Positions 1 through 8,128 are shown, counted from the first letter of the stretch. The stretch is 64,000 bases of DNA from an uncultured Collinsella sp. (GCA_934654585.1 CAKUGF010000002.1:1-64000), one strand, 5' to 3'. The notes: generated by a model from the letters alone, not told the origin. Made by a program: numbers and translations.

Positions 1-456
1 CCCGTCTACACCTGGGCCGAGAAGGACGGCGGTTGGTGCTGCACCGCCAAGCGCGTCTGCAAGCGCGACGCCAGCCACGTCGAGGAGGAGACCGTGAAGG
101 CCTCCGCGAAGAACACCCCGGCGACCTGCACCGGGGCCGGCGAGGACGTCTACACCGCGACCTTCAGCAACGAGGCCTTCGAGGCGCAGACCAAGACCGA
201 GGCCCTCGACCCGCTCGGCCACGACTGGGGCGAGCCCGTCTACACCTGGGCCGAGAAGGACGGCGGTTGGTGCTGCACCGCCAAGCGCGTCTGCAAGCGC
301 GACGCCAGCCATGTCGAGAAGGAGACCGTGAAGGCCGCCTACGAGGTGACCACCCCCGCCACGACCGAGAAGGAAGGCGAGGGCACCTACACCGCCACCT
401 TCGAGAACGAGGCCTTCGAGACCCAGACCAAGACCGAGTCGATCGACAAGCTTCCC
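1..456 (+). repeat. Two tandem 234-bp in-frame repeat units
   Basis: Unit 1 occupies about 1-234 and unit 2 starts at 235. The first 77 bases of the two units are identical (1-77 against 235-311). The later parts differ at both DNA and protein level. The pattern fits recent duplication or gene conversion in a surface-protein stalk. More units probably lie upstream of the window. Confidence 0.9.
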
Positions 457-651
457 GTCAAGCCGCAAGAGCCCGCAAAGCCCAAGGATGACAAGCCGAG
501 CAAGACCGGCAAGTCAAGCAAGTCTGACAAGACCAACAAGCAGACGCTCCCCGGAACGGGCGATTCCACCGCAAGCGCCATCATGGCAATGCTTTCCATG
601 GCAGCCATCTGCTTCGCTGCCAGCGCGGTCGTTTTCAAGGCACGCAAGTAA
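1..651 (+). CDS. LPXTG-anchored surface protein, 3' part (5' end outside the window)
   Basis: This is the C-terminal 216 residues of a sortase substrate that enters the window already open in frame 1; the internal ATG at base 94 is not its start. It holds two copies of a 78-residue domain beginning PVYTWAEKDGG, with a C-C-x4-V-C cysteine pattern and a TYTATFxNEAFExQTKTE end. Domains of this style recur in stalk regions of Gram-positive surface proteins. After them come a Lys/Pro/Ser-rich wall-spanning linker, the sorting motif LPGTGD, a hydrophobic segment and a final KARK. It should therefore be covalently linked to peptidoglycan by a sortase. No ligand can be inferred because the N-terminal region is missing. 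A good terminator follows. Confidence 0.9.
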   Translation, partial: PVYTWAEKDGGWCCTAKRVCKRDASHVEEETVKASAKNTPATCTGAGEDVYTATFSNEAFEAQTKTEALDPLGHDWGEPVYTWAEKDGGWCCTAKRVCKRDASHVEKETVKAAYEVTTPATTEKEGEGTYTATFENEAFETQTKTESIDKLPVKPQEPAKPKDDKPSKTGKSSKSDKTNKQTLPGTGDSTASAIMAMLSMAAICFAASAVVFKARK

Positions 652-696
652 TAGCGACCGTATAGCGCGCACTCGCGATTAAGCTGCAAAGTAACA

Positions 697-730
697 GGGT
701 CCGCACCGCCACAGGTGCGGGCCCTTCTTT
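697..730 (+). terminator. Rho-independent terminator of the surface protein gene
   Basis: An 11-bp stem (697-707 with 714-724, one G-T pair) has a 6-base loop and is followed by TTCTTTTT. It lies 46 bp after the stop codon. Confidence 0.85.
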
Positions 731-732
731 TT

Positions 733-1061
733 GCCCTAACGGATTCACGGCGGATATCACAGCGACGGCAATTGGATGCACATGGTATCCGGACCCACAG
801 CCCCTCCGATCATTCGCAGGCACATTCAGCCCCTAGCCAGAGCAAACATGGGACACATGGCCCATGTTTCGAGACTCCCGGACGGCGACAACTGGGGCAT
901 ACATATAGGCAAGGAGCCCTATGTTGGGGCAACGCTCACCACGGCACCAGACGACGAATGGAGGAATCACCGCACAGCAAACAAAACCATCGTGTGCGCG
1001 CAACCGCCGCCCCAGCGATCCGCGGCACACGATGTCCCTGGCAGACAAGGAGGACGCCATC
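733..1061 (+). other. Non-coding leader region of the first lipoprotein gene
   Basis: No convincing gene is seen. It holds a dyad at 845-868 whose core is TGGGACACATGGCCCA (849-864), followed by a stretch that recurs before the second lipoprotein gene (2938 onward). A good AAGGAGG ribosome site lies at 1047-1053. The conserved leader probably carries the promoter or a regulatory site, but I cannot place a convincing -35/-10 pair. Confidence 0.5.
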
Positions 1062-1661
1062 ATGAAGAAAAAGACCCTATCGATCCTTTCCCTCTGCATC
1101 GCCCTCTTTGCCGCGTTTGCCCTTGTCGGCTGCGGCGGGAGCGCATCGGGCGGCGGCAGCGCCCCCAAGAGCGAGAGCAAGGAAAAGGCCCCCGTCGCCA
1201 AGAAGACCGACTTTATCTGGTTTAAGGTCGAGATGCCCGAGAGCGTTGGCGTGAGCGACTCCGCCGGCAAGAACGCCGACAGGGTCCAGCTCACCTTCCC
1301 CGAGAACGAGAACACCTCGGCCGATCGCTTTATCCCCGTTTGGAAAAAAGCGCTGACGGCCGAGGAATCCCACGCCGACCAGGCGGAAAAGAAGGGGGAT
1401 ACGTTCCAGTGGAAGGATGGCGGGTCCGTCGAGTATAACGGCAGGACGTGGCTCGTCGGAACATACGAGGACAACAGCGGCATCTCAACCATGCTTTTTA
1501 CCGACGTTGAGCCGGGAAGCGTCTACGTCCTCATCTCGAACTTCGACCAGCACAAGAAAGAAGCCGAGGCGCTCTTCAACTCCATCGAGTTCCCCGATGA
1601 CATGGAAGAGGCAGTTTCCGAGGCACGCGAAGTCGAGATTTCGAGCATCGAGATCAAGTAA
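1062..1661 (+). CDS. Putative lipoprotein, copy 1 of 3
   Basis: The product is a 199-residue secreted lipoprotein. The start at 1062 was chosen because AAGGAGG lies 8 bp upstream and the resulting N-terminus is a textbook lipoprotein signal (MKKK, hydrophobic core, LVGC with Cys24). A Gly/Ser/Lys linker leads to a roughly 160-residue domain beginning TDFIWFKVEMPE and ending VEISSIEIK. This domain is shared with the genes at 3153 and 3985. I do not recognise it as a characterised family, and it has no catalytic motif that I can see. It is probably anchored on the outer face of the membrane. Copies 1 and 2 are much closer to each other than to copy 3. Confidence 0.85.
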   Translation: MKKKTLSILSLCIALFAAFALVGCGGSASGGGSAPKSESKEKAPVAKKTDFIWFKVEMPESVGVSDSAGKNADRVQLTFPENENTSADRFIPVWKKALTAEESHADQAEKKGDTFQWKDGGSVEYNGRTWLVGTYEDNSGISTMLFTDVEPGSVYVLISNFDQHKKEAEALFNSIEFPDDMEEAVSEAREVEISSIEIK

Positions 1662-1730
1662 CGGGACACCCGCACGCGCCTACGCGCACCCGCGCACATG
1701 CGCCCCATTAAAACAACGGGCGCCCAACCC

Positions 1731-1765
1731 GGGGAGGGCCGGCGGCACCGGCCCTCCCCTCTTTT
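1731..1765 (+). terminator. Terminator of lipoprotein copy 1
   Basis: A perfect 12-bp GC-rich stem (1731-1742 with 1748-1759) is followed by TCTTTT. Closely similar hairpins end the other two paralogues, so the terminators were duplicated with the genes. Confidence 0.9.
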
Positions 1766-1887
1766 GCGCCCGGACATATTGCCACTTAACGGCGCAAATC
1801 CGGCCCTCAGAATGGGACACGTGGCCCACCCTAGCGAGCCGTCCACGCGCACAGTAAAGGCAGGTAATCCATGGACGGTTACAGATC
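1766..1887 (+). repeat. Orphan leader: copy of the leader of lipoprotein copy 3, with no gene after it
   Basis: Bases 1766-1887 match 3849-3969 almost throughout, including ATATTGCCACTTA, the TGGGACACRTGGCCCA dyad (1813-1828 against 3895-3910) and GGCAGGTAATCCATGG. At 3849-3969 the leader runs into GAGGAGG and a lipoprotein start. Here the match stops at ACAGATC and is followed by the 3' end of an oppositely oriented gene. This is the scar of a duplication in which the third gene is absent. Confidence 0.8.
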
Positions 1888-1937
1888 AGGAGCTCTAGCT
1901 ATCGGCGTTTCCGATTGCCGGCTATAGGCACGGATGC

Positions 1938-2789
1938 CTAGTCCACCTGAAACGTCGGCAGCAGCTTATCAATAATCTTCGACCCCATATCACGATTTGC
2001 GGTCGAGTATTCCAGAGACGCCGTGGCGACCGTCGAGTCCGTGACAATCGTCTTTGTGTACGTAATCGTGTCGCCCTCGCGCCACGAAACCACGTACCAG
2101 TTGTCGCCCTCCGCGGTATAGAGGTCGGCCTTGCCCGAGGTGTCCTCATCGACAAACATCTCGTGTGCAGTTTCGTCGTTAACGTTGACGTAGCCAGACA
2201 GGCTGATCACAAAACCCGTCTCCGGATCCTCGTACCTTGTGCTGCTGCCGCTGGGAGTATCTTCCATCTCAAAACGGTTGGGAATCGACATGCTATAAGG
2301 ATGCATGTCGTTCGTGTACGTATGCACGTCGGTCAGGTAATCGTTCGAATCGCCCGAACCGTAGTATGCCGACTCGTCCTCGAGAACGGCCTCGTCATCG
2401 GACGACGAGGATTCCTTGGACTTGGACTTGTCGCTCTTCTTCTTGGCAGAAGAATCTTTCTCATCCGAAGACCCGGTATCGATCACCGAGATTTGCGTGT
2501 CGGAGCTCTTAGGCCCGTTAAGCATCGTGAGCGCAAACACCGTGCCGCCCCCAAGGAGTACCACAGCGGCACACGCCACCGCGATGACAATCGGAGCTTT
2601 GCTCTTAGGCTTTTGAGGCGCGGGCGCGACCGGCGGCATCGACTGAGTCAGGCCCGGGCCGGCCGTGGGCGCAGAAGTCGGAGCATCAGCCGCGGGCGTC
2701 AGCACGGAACCACCCGCCAGAGAGGCCCCACAGTGCGTGCAAAACGTCGATCCATCGGGAACTTGCTGTCCGCATTTTTGACAGAACAT
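1938..2789 (-). CDS. Zinc-ribbon membrane protein of unknown function
   Basis: The product has 283 residues. The N-terminus is a double-CxxC zinc ribbon (FCQKCG and FCTHCG, residues 2-20). A Pro/Ala linker, one membrane segment near residues 68-94, a Ser/Lys/Asp-rich stretch and a roughly 130-residue exported C-terminal domain follow. The domain begins around a DVHTYTNDMHPYS segment and contains a VISLSGYVNV strand pattern. The architecture (cytoplasmic ribbon, one membrane helix, outer domain) is common in actinobacteria and Firmicutes. The ribbon is nearly identical in pattern to that of the 13288-15306 gene. It sits in reverse orientation between lipoprotein copies 1 and 2, splitting a duplicated block. 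Function unknown. Confidence 0.85.
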   Translation of the reverse strand: MFCQKCGQQVPDGSTFCTHCGASLAGGSVLTPAADAPTSAPTAGPGLTQSMPPVAPAPQKPKSKAPIVIAVACAAVVLLGGGTVFALTMLNGPKSSDTQISVIDTGSSDEKDSSAKKKSDKSKSKESSSSDDEAVLEDESAYYGSGDSNDYLTDVHTYTNDMHPYSMSIPNRFEMEDTPSGSSTRYEDPETGFVISLSGYVNVNDETAHEMFVDEDTSGKADLYTAEGDNWYVVSWREGDTITYTKTIVTDSTVATASLEYSTANRDMGSKIIDKLLPTFQVD

Positions 2790-2934
2790 CGTTCGACCTT
2801 TCGTGGTTTAGCTTTTGTCACAGCCAAGTCTAAAACCTTAAGCCGGCATCGCTGTTGCGCAACATTGGGAGAATCAGCCAAGCCACACGCTTGCCCAGCG
2901 CCAGGCCCACCCTGCGGCAAGCCCGTACACACAA

Positions 2935-3152
2935 ACATGGGACACATGGCCCACCTTTCGAGACTCCCGGGCAGCACAAGCTAGGGCATATCTATAAGTA
3001 AGGAACCCGTTGGGGCACGGCCACTCAACGGCCACAAACCACGAACGGAGGCATAAGCCGCACAGTACACAGAGACATCCGCCGCCAGCGCAATCAATAC
3101 CCCAACAGCATGCGGCGCCGTGATGTCATCGGCAGACAAGGAGGACGTCACC
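2935..3152 (+). repeat. Duplicated leader of lipoprotein copy 2
   Basis: This stretch matches the leader of copy 1 (846-1061) in the dyad TGGGACACATGGCCCA (2938-2953), in TTCGAGACTCCCGG, and in the final GGCAGACAAGGAGGACG ribosome-site region. The dyad lies about 200 bp before the start in both copies. Confidence 0.75.
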
Positions 3153-3755
3153 ATGAAGAAAAAGACCCTATCGATCCTTTCCCTTTGCATCGCCCTCTTT
3201 GCCGCGCTCGCCCTCGTGGGCTGCGGCGGAAACGCATCGGGCGGAGGCAGCAGCGCCGCCAAGGGCGAGAGCAAAGAAAAGGCCCCCGTCGCCAAGAAGA
3301 CCGACTTTATCTGGTTTAAGGTCGAGATGCCCGAGGGCGTTGGCGTAAGCGACTCGGCCGGCAAGAACGCCGACAGGGTCCAGCTCACCTTCCCTGAAGA
3401 CGAGAATAGTTCAACCGACCGCTTCATCCCCGTTTGGGAAGAGAAGATGACGGCCGAAGAGTCCTTTGCCCAGCAGGCCGAAAGGCATACTGGTACGTTC
3501 CAGTGGGAAGACGGCGACCCCGTCGAATATAACGGCAGGACATGGCTCACCGGAACGTGCAAGGACAATGGCGGTACTTATACCTATCTCTTTACCGACG
3601 TCGACACGGGAAGCATCTACATCATGATGAGGAACGTCGACCTTCACGAGAAAGAAGCTGAGGCGCTCCTCAACTCCATTGAGTTCCCCGATGACATGAA
3701 GGCGGCCGTGAGTGAGGCCCGCGGCGTCGAGATTTCGAGCATCGAGATCAAGTAG
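3153..3755 (+). CDS. Putative lipoprotein, copy 2 of 3
   Basis: The product has 200 residues. The start at 3153 is preceded by CAAGGAGGACGTCACC, and the signal peptide ends in the lipobox LVGC (Cys24). It matches copy 1 (1062-1661) almost throughout the first 90 residues and at the C-terminus (EISSIEIK). The middle has diverged, for example RHTGTFQWEDGD against KKGDTFQWKDGG. Leader, gene and terminator all match copy 1, so this is a block duplication, not just a gene family. Function unknown; presumably extracytoplasmic. Confidence 0.85.
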   Translation: MKKKTLSILSLCIALFAALALVGCGGNASGGGSSAAKGESKEKAPVAKKTDFIWFKVEMPEGVGVSDSAGKNADRVQLTFPEDENSSTDRFIPVWEEKMTAEESFAQQAERHTGTFQWEDGDPVEYNGRTWLTGTCKDNGGTYTYLFTDVDTGSIYIMMRNVDLHEKEAEALLNSIEFPDDMKAAVSEARGVEISSIEIK

Positions 3756-3812
3756 CAAGAGTCCATGCACGTCCGCTCACGCGCTCCAATAAAAGCGCGG
3801 GCACCAAACCCC

Positions 3813-3848
3813 GGGGAGGGTCGGCAGCATCGGCCCTCCCCTCTCTTG
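3813..3848 (+). terminator. Terminator of lipoprotein copy 2
   Basis: A GGGGAGGGTCGG / CGGCCCTCCCC stem (3813-3841) is followed by TCTCTTG. It is homologous to the hairpin at 1731. Confidence 0.85.
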
Positions 3849-3984
3849 CGTCCGCATATATTGCCACTTATCGGCGCAAATCCGACCCCCAGAATGGGAC
3901 ACATGGCCCACCCGAACGAGCCGTCCACGCGTACAGTAAAGGCAGGTAATCCATGGGCGGTTACAGATCGAGGAGGACACGACC

Positions 3985-4578
3985 ATGAAAAAGAAGGCCT
4001 TTGCGATTCTCACCCTCTGCTTGAGTCTCTTTGCCGCAGTTGCCCTGGTGGGCTGCGGCGGAAGTGGCGGCGCTGCCGGCAGTGGCGGTGGCGGCGGAGC
4101 TGAAAAGCCAGCCGTGGATATGAGGACCGATTTCATCTGGTTTAAGGTCGAGGTCCCCGAGGGCGTCGAGGTCACCGACGTCGCCGGCGATACCGCCGAC
4201 AGGGCCCAGTTTAAGTTCACCGAAGGCGAGCACGCCAGCGACCGCTTCATCCCCGTCTTTGACTCCGACAAGAACGCCGACGAACTGTTCGACTACGAGG
4301 CCAAATGGAATGCCAGCTTTGAGTGGACCGAGAACGATCCCGTCAAGTACAACGGCAAGACCTGGCGCAACGCTTCCTACACTCATTCGGGCGGCGTGAC
4401 GACCGAGTACTTCACCGAGGCGGGCGGCGGCAGTGTGTACGTGCGTATCGACAACGTCGAAGAGCACAAGGACGCCGTCGAGACCATGATGAAGTCCCTT
4501 GAGTTTGCCGACGACATCGCCGAGGCCAAGACCGAGGCCATGGACGTTAAGCTCGACGACATCGAGATCAAGCGCTAA
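3985..4578 (+). CDS. Putative lipoprotein, copy 3 of 3 (diverged)
   Basis: The product has 197 residues. GAGGAGG lies upstream, and the signal MKKKAFAILTLCLSLFAA ends at LVGC (Cys24). A longer Gly-rich linker precedes the common domain (TDFIWFKVEVPEGVEV to KLDDIEIK). Overall identity to copies 1 and 2 is clearly lower, though the FIP(V/W) and EYNG/KYNG-type motifs are kept. Three lipoproteins of one family in a row suggest an expanded surface-exposed function, such as ligand binding or immune variation. That is inference only; no activity can be read from the sequence. Confidence 0.85.
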   Translation: MKKKAFAILTLCLSLFAAVALVGCGGSGGAAGSGGGGGAEKPAVDMRTDFIWFKVEVPEGVEVTDVAGDTADRAQFKFTEGEHASDRFIPVFDSDKNADELFDYEAKWNASFEWTENDPVKYNGKTWRNASYTHSGGVTTEYFTEAGGGSVYVRIDNVEEHKDAVETMMKSLEFADDIAEAKTEAMDVKLDDIEIKR

Positions 4579-4650
4579 GCGACTGGCGAGCGCAACGGGA
4601 AACACGGACGCAGTGCCAACAAGCGGCGGTGCCCCAGCGTTTCGTACTAA

Positions 4651-4682
4651 GGGAGGGCCGGTAAACCGACCCTCCCTCTCTT
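4651..4682 (+). terminator. Terminator of lipoprotein copy 3
   Basis: A GGGAGGGCCGGT / ACCGACCCTCCC hairpin (4651-4676) is followed by TCTCTTA. It belongs to the same hairpin type as the terminators of copies 1 and 2. The remaining 200 bases up to the next gene show nothing else that I can name apart from a ribosome site at 4876. Confidence 0.85.
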
Positions 4683-4884
4683 ATGCCGGCAGCCGACAAA
4701 CGAGAGGGTGCCGGACGCCGGAACCACCTCAAGTGTGACAACGGTACGAAAACGGCAAGCACCCAAACACGTCCGCCCGCCGATTTATAGCGCCGCGCAC
4801 ACAATTTAAGCCGACACCTTTAAACATCCGGGCAGTATAGTGACCAAAATGAGTGCATAACCGCACCGTGCGAATGGAGGAGTT

Positions 4885-7365
4885 ATGACCGAACACTACG
4901 CCATCAGTCGTCGAGCATTTACGCTGGGCCTAGGACTTGCGGCGTTGTCGCCGCTTGCAAGCCTGCCCGAAACCGCGGGATTGGGCCTTCCCATGCGCGC
5001 GGCATTTGCAGAAGACGCACCCACACCGGCGGCCACCCTCAACAAGTTCGTCATTCGCCTTCGCCCCGCGGGCTATTTTCGCACCGCGAGCGTCAACGAA
5101 GACGGCAACGTCATCGGCAACGTCTGCCACCTGTTTAATGACGGCACGTCCAGCAAGCTCATCCTTGAGCACGTAGCGACCGATACAGAAAATACAAATT
5201 GGTATGCCATCCGCACCCTGCTCAATTTCGAAGAGCACAAGAAGACGGGCTACAGCATTTGGTCGGTCGATGGCGACTCGGACAAAGATGGAAAGGTCAT
5301 CCACGTATGGAGTGGCGAGCATGACGGCAAGGCCAGCCGCTCTTTTGCGTTCGACCGCCAGCAAAACGGAACCTACATCATCCGAGACCGCACAAACGAG
5401 AAAAAAGACATTAATTACCTGGCCATAGAAAAGGACGGCAAAGACCAAGACAACAACAAGATCTGCCACAAGAGGAAGAGCATTCCGTGGGAGCTCGAGC
5501 TTGTCGGTTACGACAAGGGCGAGATCAATACCACGGTTAGAAGTATCGACTGGATCACGTATAGCAGCTACGTCGACGGACCATGTTGGATGAGCCACGT
5601 CGATGGCCACAAGTACCTCGACGAGCTGAGCATCCCGGGCACGCACGATTCGGGCACCTGCAGCGTGGACAACGACACTGAGCCCCAATCCTCGCAAGTA
5701 AAATGCCAGCAGGATTACATTCCCACGCAGTTGCTCGAGGGAATCCGCTATTTTGATATCCGACTCGGAAAGGGCAACGACCCCGGTATCTGCCACGGGG
5801 ATTTCTACCTATTCAAAAAAGACGGGAACTATCTGCATCTCTCCGATGTCATCGGGTACTTCAAAACGTTTTTGAACGAAAACCCATCAGAAGCGCTCAT
5901 CATGCTCGCATCGCGCGGCAACGACGAGGCTACCGACGAAAGCATAACGACGGCCTTCGCCAAGGTTATGGCCGATAACCCCGATCTGTTCTACACGTCG
6001 AGCCACGTCCCCACGCTGGGCGAGGTGCGCGGAAAGATCGTCCTGCTGCGTCGATTTAGGCTCGACGGCAACAGCGTAGACGGCCACACGTGGGGCCTCA
6101 ACCTTACCGAATGGGATGACAAGATCAAGGCTCACTCCGACAGCACCACTATGTGTCTCGTCCAAGACGCGCGGGGCTTTGAAGCCGCGGGGGAAACAGG
6201 CGACAAAGAGCCCTATTGCACCAAGGTATACGCCCAGGACAAGTACAAACTCACGGGAACCGACAAGCTCAGCTGGGTCGATAATGCGCTGAAGGAAACG
6301 ACCGGGCGCACGCGCAACAAGGTGGACGTCGTGGACGATGACGAGGCCAAGGTGCAAGTCCAGGAGCGTTGCTGGTCTATCAACTACACCAGCTGCACGG
6401 GCTTGTCGCACGGAGGCAATCCTTTTACCTCGGCACGAGTGGTCAACGAGCATCTGTATAAGAGCCCGTATATCAATCCCAGCGGCAAAGAGGACACAAA
6501 GTCAGATTACCTCAAGCACATTGGCATCATCGCATCCGACTTTGTTGATGCGGCGCTGGCCCGGAGCATCTATCAGCGCAATTACGATTACGATACACAG
6601 CACAAGCAGACAGCTTCGTACTACCTCCCGACCCGCATGCGCATGACGTACGGCAACTCGCTGAGCGACGCCTCGCTCCAGGACGGCAAGACCGTTGGCG
6701 AGGGTCATTTCCGCCTCGTCGACAGCAGCAACGTACTCAACGTGGCGGCTTCGGGCCATGCGTTTGCCATCGAATATGTGGATGTCGACGCCCTGGGCAA
6801 CGAGACCGTTACGGGGCTGCAGGGCTCTGTGCCCATTGATATCGATCCACGCGCGCTGACGCCCCATTTTGAGGGACTCGAAGGACTTAAGGCCGGCGAA
6901 GACGTGCGCGCCAAGATTGCGGCATCACTCGAGGGCAAGCTCGAAACCGATGCCTGCACGGCCCAGCTCGAGTTTGTGCACGACGCGAACGGCGCTCCGG
7001 GCACGGCAATGGCCGAGGGCGAAACATTTGCCGCAGGGACGTACTGGGTGCGCGCGAAAGGCCTTTTGGGCGATGCGGCGCAAAACTACACGCTCGCCAG
7101 CGACGGAGCCGCAAGCTTTACCGTAGCGGCCTCGGACAGTGCAGGCGGCGCCAGCACCGGCACGGGTTCCAACGCAGGCGGCGCCGACAAGAATGGCAAG
7201 GGCAACAAGAGCGACCAGGGCAAGAGATCGGGCGGAAAGCTCGCCAACACGGGCGACGGTTCCGGCATTGCCGCCGGGCTCGCCGCTGCCGCCATGGCGA
7301 CGACAGTCGCCGGCGCAGCAATGCTTGCCAGTGACCGCGAAAACGCTGGGGACAGTAGCGAATAG
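4885..7365 (+). CDS. Tat-exported PI-PLC-like phosphodiesterase with degenerate sortase-type C-terminus
   Basis: The product has 826 residues. The N-terminus carries a twin-arginine signal (SRRAFTLGLGLA, Arg9-Arg10), so export of a folded protein is likely. Residues about 50-215 form a beta-rich, possibly ricin-like carbohydrate-binding region. Residues about 235-560 are a PI-PLC X-type catalytic domain: LSIPGTHDSGTC near 250 carries the first catalytic His, and ICHGDFYL near 304 the second. The family cleaves phosphatidylinositol or related phosphodiester lipids. Residues 660-750 hold an Ig-like repeat region. The C-terminus has a Gly/Lys/Ser linker, LANTGD (an LPXTG variant with Ala at position 2), a hydrophobic segment and an acidic tail. 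The tail ends in DSSE instead of the usual basic residues, so anchoring is uncertain. GGAGG lies just before the start. Confidence 0.85.
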   Translation: MTEHYAISRRAFTLGLGLAALSPLASLPETAGLGLPMRAAFAEDAPTPAATLNKFVIRLRPAGYFRTASVNEDGNVIGNVCHLFNDGTSSKLILEHVATDTENTNWYAIRTLLNFEEHKKTGYSIWSVDGDSDKDGKVIHVWSGEHDGKASRSFAFDRQQNGTYIIRDRTNEKKDINYLAIEKDGKDQDNNKICHKRKSIPWELELVGYDKGEINTTVRSIDWITYSSYVDGPCWMSHVDGHKYLDELSIPGTHDSGTCSVDNDTEPQSSQVKCQQDYIPTQLLEGIRYFDIRLGKGNDPGICHGDFYLFKKDGNYLHLSDVIGYFKTFLNENPSEALIMLASRGNDEATDESITTAFAKVMADNPDLFYTSSHVPTLGEVRGKIVLLRRFRLDGNSVDGHTWGLNLTEWDDKIKAHSDSTTMCLVQDARGFEAAGETGDKEPYCTKVYAQDKYKLTGTDKLSWVDNALKETTGRTRNKVDVVDDDEAKVQVQERCWSINYTSCTGLSHGGNPFTSARVVNEHLYKSPYINPSGKEDTKSDYLKHIGIIASDFVDAALARSIYQRNYDYDTQHKQTASYYLPTRMRMTYGNSLSDASLQDGKTVGEGHFRLVDSSNVLNVAASGHAFAIEYVDVDALGNETVTGLQGSVPIDIDPRALTPHFEGLEGLKAGEDVRAKIAASLEGKLETDACTAQLEFVHDANGAPGTAMAEGETFAAGTYWVRAKGLLGDAAQNYTLASDGAASFTVAASDSAGGASTGTGSNAGGADKNGKGNKSDQGKRSGGKLANTGDGSGIAAGLAAAAMATTVAGAAMLASDRENAGDSSE

Positions 7366-7399
7366 GCCAACTGGCCCTTTTGAACGCATCGACTCGACG

Positions 7400-7436
7400 A
7401 GGGGCGCAGAACATCGTTCTGCGCCCCTAGCTTTTG
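7400..7436 (+). terminator. Terminator of the PI-PLC-like gene
   Basis: A perfect 13-bp stem (7400-7412 with 7416-7428) has a 3-base loop and is followed by AGCTTTTG. Confidence 0.9.
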
Positions 7437-7595
7437 CAGATGAAAGAGCCTTTGGGACTCCCGAGCGATGGCGACAGACAGTCTTGCGATTCGCGTCCGC
7501 ACGAGGCTTTAAAATAAACACAATCAAGTGCATCAATACGACCGGAATATTCTAGGCGCACGCCTCATATTATTCGCCATTAGAGGAGGCCTCAC

Positions 7596-8048
7596 ATGGC
7601 ATATGTGTGGGAATTTGAGTTCTTTGATTCGGACGGTATGGTCGATGCCGTGCCATGTGGCTCGCTGGGCGGAGGAGGAACGTTTGGCTCCGACCTAAAC
7701 GACGCTGTCGAAAGCGCCGCCGATTTTCTCGCATGTATGGTCGACGATCACCTTATGGGCGGCGTCGATCTTCCCGCGCCGGACTTTGGACACCAGCCAC
7801 AACACGGCGGCAAGATTATCGCCGTGGCCATCAGCCGCGAGCTCGGCGACATCCCCGCCGTCACCGCGGCGGACACCGCTCGCATGCTTGGCGTTAGCAC
7901 GGCAAGGGTATCGCAGCTGATAAATGCTGGGCTGTTGGATTCTTGGAAGGATGGCACCAAGCGCATGGTGTCCAAAGCTTCCATCGAGGCACGGCTCGCC
8001 GACACACCAAAGGCAGGGCGCCCCAAAGAGGTCCCTATTGCTGTATAA
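7596..8048 (+). CDS. HicB-like protein with C-terminal helix-turn-helix (orphan antitoxin or regulator)
   Basis: The product has 150 residues, behind a strong GAGGAGG site. Residues 1-85 resemble the HicB antitoxin fold: an aromatic beta-strand start, SDLNDAVESAADFLACMVDDH, then a LPAPDF segment. Residues about 90-140 are an HTH of excisionase/MerR type (ADTARMLGVSTARVSQLINAG) followed by a basic GRPKE tail. No hicA toxin lies on either side, so it may be an orphan antitoxin or a plain regulator. The HTH and its GRP tail closely resemble the N-terminus of the HipA-like kinase at 40843-42216. A good dyad lies 27 bp after the stop codon (8075-8091), a possible binding site. Confidence 0.75.
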   Translation: MAYVWEFEFFDSDGMVDAVPCGSLGGGGTFGSDLNDAVESAADFLACMVDDHLMGGVDLPAPDFGHQPQHGGKIIAVAISRELGDIPAVTAADTARMLGVSTARVSQLINAGLLDSWKDGTKRMVSKASIEARLADTPKAGRPKEVPIAV

Positions 8049-8074
8049 AGCAATAGCGTTGCGGGTTTTTTATT

Positions 8075-8091
8075 TGTCAGATTAGCTGACA
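8075..8091. promoter_or_regulatory. Palindrome TGTCAG-N5-CTGACA, candidate operator
   Basis: A perfect 6-bp inverted repeat with a 5-base spacer lies between the HicB-like gene and the ADP-ribosylglycohydrolase gene. Its size and symmetry fit a dimeric HTH regulator. The upstream HTH protein is the obvious candidate, but nothing in the sequence proves it. Confidence 0.4.
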
Positions 8092-8099
8092 AGCTCTCC

Positions 8100-8128
8100 C
8101 AATTCGGAACGCGCTGCGCTCCGAATTG
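8100..8128. repeat. Hairpin CAATTCGGA / TCCGAATTG
   Basis: A perfect 9-bp inverted repeat with an 11-base GC-rich loop lies in the leader of the ADP-ribosylglycohydrolase gene. No T-run follows on the plus strand, so it is not a clear terminator. Confidence 0.5.
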
